Assembly (NCBI RefSeq): GCF_900103405.1
Contig: NZ_FNHX01000012.1
Location: forward strand, 1-64,000
Direction of reading: 5' to 3'
DNA: 64,000 nt
Source of the DNA: Polaromonas sp. JS666
GTDB taxonomy: Bacteria; Pseudomonadota; Gammaproteobacteria; Burkholderiales; Burkholderiaceae_C
The notes under the pieces were generated by a model. The model saw nothing but the letters and a program-made list of their open reading frames with translations. It searched no databases and was not told the origin of the DNA. Of this stretch, positions 59,404 through 64,000 are shown piece after piece (the first letter of the stretch is position 1; each line of letters opens with the position of its first letter). A program made the position numbers and the translations under genes.

Positions 59404-60780
59404 ATGCTGACCCTGGTTTCTTTCGTTGTGACGCTGGGAATCCTGATTGCCGTGCACGAATACGGACACTACCGGGTGGCTGTGGCCTGCGGCATCAAGG
59501 TCCTTAAATTTTCGATCGGATTCGGCAAGCCGATTTACAGCTGGAAGCTTAAGAACAAGTCCACCGAGTTTTCCATCGGCATGCTGCCCCTGGGCGGCTA
59601 CGTCAAGATGCTGGACGAGCGTGAAGCGCCCGTCGACCCGGGCGAGCGCCACCTGGCCTTCAACACCCAGCCGCTGAAATCGCGTGCCGCCGTGGTGGCG
59701 GCAGGTCCGGCGGCCAACCTGTTGCTGGCCGTGCTGCTGTACGCCATCCTCAACTGGAGCGGCTTGCAGGAGCCCAAAGCCGTTCTCGCCAGCCCCGTGG
59801 CCGGATCGCTCGCGGAAAAAGCCGGCCTGCGCGGCCAGGAAACAGTGGCGCAGGCGGCTTTTGAAGGTGATGAACTCCAGGACGTCCGCTCTTTTGAGGA
59901 CCTGCGCTGGCGCCTGACCCAGGGCGCACTTGACGGCCGTGACCTCACGCTGGTGTTAGGCGCAGACACCGCCGGCGCCGGGCAAACGGTGCGTCTGCCG
60001 CTCAGTCGCCTGGGCGCTCCCGAAGCTGATGCCCAGCTGTTCCGCAAAATCGGCATCCTGGGGCCCTGGACCCGCCCCGTGATCGGGGATGTCATGCCCG
60101 GGGGCGCGGCCGAAAAGTCCGGCCTGCATGCCGGCGATGTGGTGGTACGCATTGGCGATACTGCCATCGTGGACGGCCAGCATTTGCGTGAAACCATACG
60201 GACCTCGGTTCCGGCTTCCAGCGCGAGCGGGGCTGCGGTAGCGCCCCAGAACTGGCAGGTCGTTCGCGCCGGCCGGACGCTAGCGCTGCAGGTCACCCCG
60301 GAACTCAAGACCGTGAACGGGACGGTGGTGCCCCGTATCGACGCCTATGTGGGGACCGCGCCCGAATTCGTGACGGTGCGCTACGGCTTTGTTGACGGCC
60401 TGTGGCAAGGGGTAGTGCGGACCTGGCAGGTGTCCGCGCTCACCCTGCGCATGATGGGGAAAATGCTGACCGGCCAGGCTTCGCTCAAGAACCTCAGCGG
60501 GCCGCTCACGATTGCCGACTATGCGGGCAAGTCGGCCGGCCTGGGTTGGAGCTATTACCTGACCTTCCTGGCCCTGATCAGCGTGAGTCTTGGCATCCTG
60601 AATTTACTCCCGCTGCCGGTTCTGGATGGGGGGCACCTGATGTATTATCTTTGGGAGGGGATCACTGGCCGAGGCGTGTCTGACGCCTGGATGGACCGGT
60701 TGCAACGCGGTGGCGTTGCGATCCTGCTGGGCATGATGTGTGTTGCCCTGTTTAACGATGTCACCCGGCTCTTGGGCTAA
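59404..60780 (+). CDS. rseP: Site-2 intramembrane protease RseP
   Basis: 458 aa from ATG 59404, immediately (1 bp) after the dxr stop. Zinc-protease motif HEYGH near residue 19 in the first membrane helix, two PDZ domains (~120-310), and the LDG motif in LPVLDGGHLMYY in the last membrane segments. Cuts anti-sigma factor RseA and degrades signal peptides. Conserved neighbour of bamA. Confidence 0.95.
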   Translation: MLTLVSFVVTLGILIAVHEYGHYRVAVACGIKVLKFSIGFGKPIYSWKLKNKSTEFSIGMLPLGGYVKMLDEREAPVDPGERHLAFNTQPLKSRAAVVAAGPAANLLLAVLLYAILNWSGLQEPKAVLASPVAGSLAEKAGLRGQETVAQAAFEGDELQDVRSFEDLRWRLTQGALDGRDLTLVLGADTAGAGQTVRLPLSRLGAPEADAQLFRKIGILGPWTRPVIGDVMPGGAAEKSGLHAGDVVVRIGDTAIVDGQHLRETIRTSVPASSASGAAVAPQNWQVVRAGRTLALQVTPELKTVNGTVVPRIDAYVGTAPEFVTVRYGFVDGLWQGVVRTWQVSALTLRMMGKMLTGQASLKNLSGPLTIADYAGKSAGLGWSYYLTFLALISVSLGILNLLPLPVLDGGHLMYYLWEGITGRGVSDAWMDRLQRGGVAILLGMMCVALFNDVTRLLG

Positions 60781-60793
60781 TTCCATACATTTC

Positions 60794-63091
60794 ATGCAAA
60801 AACAAATAAATCGCTTCAAAGTTCGCGCAGTTTGCGCCATAGCCGCCGGTCTTTTTGCAGCCAGCACCGCCTGGGCGGTTGACCCTTTCACGGTGCGAGA
60901 CATTCGGGTTGAAGGTCTACAGCGCGTGGAGCCCGGAACCATTTTTGCGTCGCTTCCCTTTCGTGTCGGCGAAACTTACAACGACGACAAGGGCTCGACC
61001 GCCATCCGCGCGCTGTTCGGCCTGGGGCTGTTCAAGGACGTAAGGCTGGAAGTCAGCGGCGACGTGCTGGTGGTGATTGTTGAAGAGCGTCCCACCGTGG
61101 CCGACGTGGACTTCGTCGGAACCAAGGAATTCGACAAGGAAGCGCTGAAAAAAGCGCTGCGCGAAGCCGGCATCGCCGACGGCCAGCCTTTCGACAAGGC
61201 GCTGGCCGATAAAGCCGAGCAGGAGCTCAAGCGCCAGTACATCAACAAGAGCCTCTACGGCGTCGAGGTGATCACCACCGTCACGCCGATCGAGCGCAAC
61301 CGCGTTAACCTGACCTTCAGCGTCGTTGAGGGCGAGGTCGCGAAGATCAAGGAAATTCACGTTACCGGCAACAAGGCGTTCAGCGAATCCACGTTGCTGG
61401 GCCTGTTTGACCTGGACACCGGCGGCTGGCTCAGTTGGTACACCAAGTCCGACCGCTACTCGCGCACCAAGCTCAATGCCGATATCGAGACGCTGCGCTC
61501 TTACTATCTGTCGCGTGGCTACCTGGAATTCAAGGTCGAGTCCACGCAGGTCGCGATCTCCCCGGACAAACAAAGCATTGCCATCACCGTCAATGTCAGC
61601 GAAGGCGAGCGTTTTGTGGTGTCGGGCGTCAAGCTTGAAGGCAACTACCTCAACAAGGAAGAAGAGTTCAAAACCCTGGTGAAGATTGAACCGGGCGAGC
61701 CCTATAACGCCGACGAGGTGGCCGAAACCACCAAGGCTTTCACCGACTATTTCGGCACCTTCGGCTTTGCTTTTGCGCGCGTCGAGGCGGTGCCCGAGAT
61801 AGACCGCAGCAACAACCGCGTCGCTTTCGTGATCCAGGCTGATCCCTCCCGCCGTGCTTATGTGCGACGCGTGAACGTGGCGGGCAACAACCGCACGCGC
61901 GACGAAGTGGTGCGCCGCGAGTTCCGCCAGTTCGAGTCGTCCTGGTATGACGGCGACAAAATCCGCCTTTCGCGCGACCGTGTGGACCGCCTGGGTTACT
62001 TCACCGACGTCAACGTAGACACGCAGGAAGTCCCCGGCACCCAGGACCAGGTCGACGTGACGATGACCGTGACGGAAAAACCCACCGGCAACCTGCAGCT
62101 TGGCGCGGGCTATTCCAGCGCGGACAGCGTGTCCCTGCTGTTCGGCATCAAGCAGGAAAACGTCTTCGGTTCGGGCAACTACCTGGGTATTGAACTCAAT
62201 ACCAGTAAATCCAACCGCCAGATTGTGTTGAGTACCATAGATCCCTATTTCACGGCCGACGGTATTTCGCGCACGATCGATGTTTACGATCGGACCGCCA
62301 AGCCGCTTTCCGGCCAGGGTGGCGATTACAGCCTGAAAACCCGCGGTGCCAGCATCCGTTTCGGGGTGCCTTTCACCGAGAACGATACCGTTTATTTCGG
62401 CAGCGGTTACGAGCAATTGACCATTGTTCCCGGCACCAACCTGCCGACCAGCTACCAGACCTATGCCAATCAATTTGGTTACAAAAGCGACTCGATTCCC
62501 CTGACGATAGGCTGGTCCCGCGACAGCCGGGACAGCTCCCTGGTCCCCACTATGGGCCGCTACCAGCGCGTATACGGCGACTGGGGTGTCGCCGGCGACA
62601 TCAAGTTCGTGCGGACCAATTACCAGATCCAGCAGTACATTCCGCTGAACAAGCAATTCACTATCGCCCTGAACGGCGAGTTCGGCTGGGGCAAGGGCCT
62701 GAACGGCCAGCCCTATCCGCTGTTCAAGAATTACTACTCGGGCGGCCTCGGGTCGGTGCGCGGTTTCGAGCAGGGCTCTCTGGGCCCGCGCGATGCGTCC
62801 GATCTGGCTATTGGCGGACCGAAAAAACTGACCCTGAACGCCGAACTGATCGCACCATTCCCGGGCGCCGGCAATGACAGAACCCTGCGTTTGTTCGGTT
62901 TTGTCGACGCTGGCAACGTGTTCGGGGAAAAAGAGCAATACAAGCTGAATGACCTGCGCGTCTCAACCGGCGTCGGCATCAGCTGGATTTCCCCATTGGG
63001 GCCTTTGCGGCTCGCCATTGCCACGCCCCTGCGTAAAAAGCCAGGCGATAGAATAGAGCGGTTGCAATTCCAAATTGGTACATCTTTCTAA
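60794..63091 (+). CDS. bamA: Outer-membrane assembly factor BamA
   Basis: 765 aa from ATG 60794. Signal peptide (1-29), five POTRA domains (~30-425), then the 16-stranded barrel ending in GTSF. Barrel loop 6 motif VRGFEQGSLGPRD near residue 655 and C-terminal F fit. Inserts outer-membrane barrels, including the TpsB, TolC and Omp proteins of this window. Overlaps skp by one base (TAATG). Confidence 0.97.
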   Translation: MQKQINRFKVRAVCAIAAGLFAASTAWAVDPFTVRDIRVEGLQRVEPGTIFASLPFRVGETYNDDKGSTAIRALFGLGLFKDVRLEVSGDVLVVIVEERPTVADVDFVGTKEFDKEALKKALREAGIADGQPFDKALADKAEQELKRQYINKSLYGVEVITTVTPIERNRVNLTFSVVEGEVAKIKEIHVTGNKAFSESTLLGLFDLDTGGWLSWYTKSDRYSRTKLNADIETLRSYYLSRGYLEFKVESTQVAISPDKQSIAITVNVSEGERFVVSGVKLEGNYLNKEEEFKTLVKIEPGEPYNADEVAETTKAFTDYFGTFGFAFARVEAVPEIDRSNNRVAFVIQADPSRRAYVRRVNVAGNNRTRDEVVRREFRQFESSWYDGDKIRLSRDRVDRLGYFTDVNVDTQEVPGTQDQVDVTMTVTEKPTGNLQLGAGYSSADSVSLLFGIKQENVFGSGNYLGIELNTSKSNRQIVLSTIDPYFTADGISRTIDVYDRTAKPLSGQGGDYSLKTRGASIRFGVPFTENDTVYFGSGYEQLTIVPGTNLPTSYQTYANQFGYKSDSIPLTIGWSRDSRDSSLVPTMGRYQRVYGDWGVAGDIKFVRTNYQIQQYIPLNKQFTIALNGEFGWGKGLNGQPYPLFKNYYSGGLGSVRGFEQGSLGPRDASDLAIGGPKKLTLNAELIAPFPGAGNDRTLRLFGFVDAGNVFGEKEQYKLNDLRVSTGVGISWISPLGPLRLAIATPLRKKPGDRIERLQFQIGTSF

Positions 63092-63597
63092 TGAAGCATC
63101 TTTCACACAAAATTTTCCTCGGCCTTGTTGTCGCGTTGGCGGGCTTCTCCGCGAGTGCGCAGGAGTTCAAGGTCGGTGTCGTCAATCTGGACCGGATTTT
63201 CCGCGAAGCCAATTCCGCCAAAGCCGCCCAGACCAAGCTCGAGCAGGAATTCAGCAAGCGTGAAAAAGAACTGAACGACCTGGCGAACCAGCTCAAGACG
63301 CTGTCCGACAAGTTTGAGCGCGAGGCGCCCACGCTGGCCGAAAGCCAGCGCAACACGCGGCAAAAACAGCTGGTGGACCAGGACCGGGATTTCCAGCGCA
63401 AGCGCCGTGAGTTCCAGGAAGATCTGAACACCCGCAAGAACGAAGAACTCCAACAGGTGATTGAGCGCGCCAACAAGGTCGTGAAAACCCTGGCTGAAAC
63501 CGAAAAGTACGACCTGATCCTTCAGGAATCGGTGTACGTCAACCCCAAACACGACATCACCGACAAGGTGATCAAGGCGCTGAACGCTGCCCGTTGA
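63091..63597 (+). CDS. skp: Periplasmic chaperone Skp (OmpH)
   Basis: 168 aa. Signal peptide to SASAQ (~residue 24), then the OmpH coiled-coil tentacles (~35-130: Lys/Glu-rich KLEQEFSKREKELNDLANQL and QRKRREFQEDLNTRKNEELQ). Delivers unfolded outer-membrane proteins to BamA. Between bamA and lpxD, as in most proteobacteria. Confidence 0.95.
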   Translation: MKHLSHKIFLGLVVALAGFSASAQEFKVGVVNLDRIFREANSAKAAQTKLEQEFSKREKELNDLANQLKTLSDKFEREAPTLAESQRNTRQKQLVDQDRDFQRKRREFQEDLNTRKNEELQQVIERANKVVKTLAETEKYDLILQESVYVNPKHDITDKVIKALNAAR

Positions 63598-63646
63598 TGG
63601 CGGGGGTGTTCACCACGATCACCATCGCCAAAACGGCAGGCGCAGT

Positions 63647-64000
63647 GTGACACTCCGTCTTGCCGATATCGCCCAGTTCCTCGCCGGCCTCAATGCCGAA
63701 TTGATCGGCGACCCAGGCCTGCAGATTGAGCGGCTCTCCACCCTGGAGGCCGCCGGCCCCCAGGACCTGAGCTTCCTCAGTCATCCCAAATACCTGGCCA
63801 AGCTGGCGCAGTCCGCTGCGGCCTGCGTCATCGTGGCGCCTGCCGCACGGCAGGCCGCCGTAGCCCGAGGCGCCTGCATCGTGGTGGACGACCCCTACCA
63901 CGCCTTCGCGCTGGTCACCCAGCTCTGGAAGCAGCGGCATGCCCCGCAGACCGCGCCGCAGATTCACCCCAGTGCCTTTATTGATCCCACCGCTTCGCTG
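63647..64000 (+). CDS. lpxD: UDP-3-O-acyl-glucosamine N-acyltransferase (partial, cut by window edge)
   Basis: Begins at GTG 63647 after GGCAGG and runs off the window; 118 residues are visible. VTLRLADIAQFLAGLNAELIG starts the N-terminal uridine-binding domain; EAAGPQDLSFLSHPKYLAKLAQSAAACVIVAP is the LpxD-specific substrate-binding region, and IHPSAFIDPTASL opens the left-handed beta-helix hexapeptide repeats. Adds the second acyl chain in lipid A synthesis. Continues the skp-lpxD order. Confidence 0.93.
   Translation, partial: MTLRLADIAQFLAGLNAELIGDPGLQIERLSTLEAAGPQDLSFLSHPKYLAKLAQSAAACVIVAPAARQAAVARGACIVVDDPYHAFALVTQLWKQRHAPQTAPQIHPSAFIDPTASL

Noticed and set aside
1..64000. CRISPR arrays, prophage or insertion sequences
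   Set aside because: No regularly spaced direct repeats, integrase, transposase or phage structural genes were seen.

Overview
The window is a high-GC (roughly 63-65% by eye) chromosomal segment of a betaproteobacterium, most probably a Comamonadaceae member close to Polaromonas or Rhodoferax. Three things point there: the gene content (phaR, bdhA, RelA beside an alpha/beta hydrolase, ispD-ispF apart from the main isoprenoid block), the Comamonadaceae-type dispersed intergenic repeats, and the conserved rpsB-tsf-pyrH-frr-uppS-cdsA-dxr-rseP-bamA-skp-lpxD block at the right end. The genus assignment is inference; no rRNA gene is present.

Layout. 1-572 is non-coding and holds a large nested inverted repeat and a dispersed repeat. 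573-5132 is a two-partner secretion pair (exoprotein plus FhaC/ShlB-type transporter). 5133-5918 is a gene-poor gap with a good LexA-like box, a doubtful small ORF and an AT-rich patch with hairpins. 5919-9261 (minus strand) is an apparent five-gene operon for exported subunit-like proteins and a PapD-like chaperone, with no usher. 9487-21014 carries a VTT membrane protein, a macrodomain hydrolase, a polar amino-acid ABC importer, a dienelactone hydrolase, an operon of DUF2726-like protein / HNH protein / 7TMR-DISM histidine kinase, a Tat-exported PhoD phosphatase, and a peroxiredoxin-like/prolyl-hydroxylase fusion. 21033-28752 (minus) has TolC, an ABC exporter, SerB and Mfd. 28900-30173 is ispD-ispF. 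30185-32520 (minus) is an EnvZ/OmpR-like pair. 32909-36947 has a SIMPL protein, a PACE efflux protein divergent from a LysR regulator, an outer-membrane barrel and an N-formylglutamate amidohydrolase-like enzyme. 36993-39124 couples a histone-deacetylase-like hydrolase to an L-2-hydroxyglutarate-oxidase-like enzyme. 39131-45634 has bdhA, an alpha/beta hydrolase, relA, tRNA-Val(GAC), phaR and rimO. 45767-53234 has tRNA-Leu(CAG), rnr, a YggT protein, nnr, dadA and an amidase. 53404-64000 is the translation / lipid / envelope-biogenesis block, cut inside lpxD.

How the genes work together. The right end joins ribosome function (S2, EF-Ts, RRF), UMP kinase, undecaprenyl-PP and CDP-diacylglycerol synthesis, the MEP-pathway enzyme Dxr (complemented by ispD/ispF at 28.9-30.2 kb), and outer-membrane assembly (RseP, BamA, Skp, LpxD). 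The left end is surface and secretion oriented. PhaR and BdhA indicate polyhydroxybutyrate metabolism.

The best candidates for something undescribed are the usher-less chaperone/subunit operon with its homogenised tandem paralogs, the orphan LexA box region, the Prx-like/P4H fusion without an obvious peroxidatic cysteine, and rnr, whose reading frame has no ATG, GTG or TTG upstream of its first conserved domain. No CRISPR array, prophage or insertion sequence was seen.
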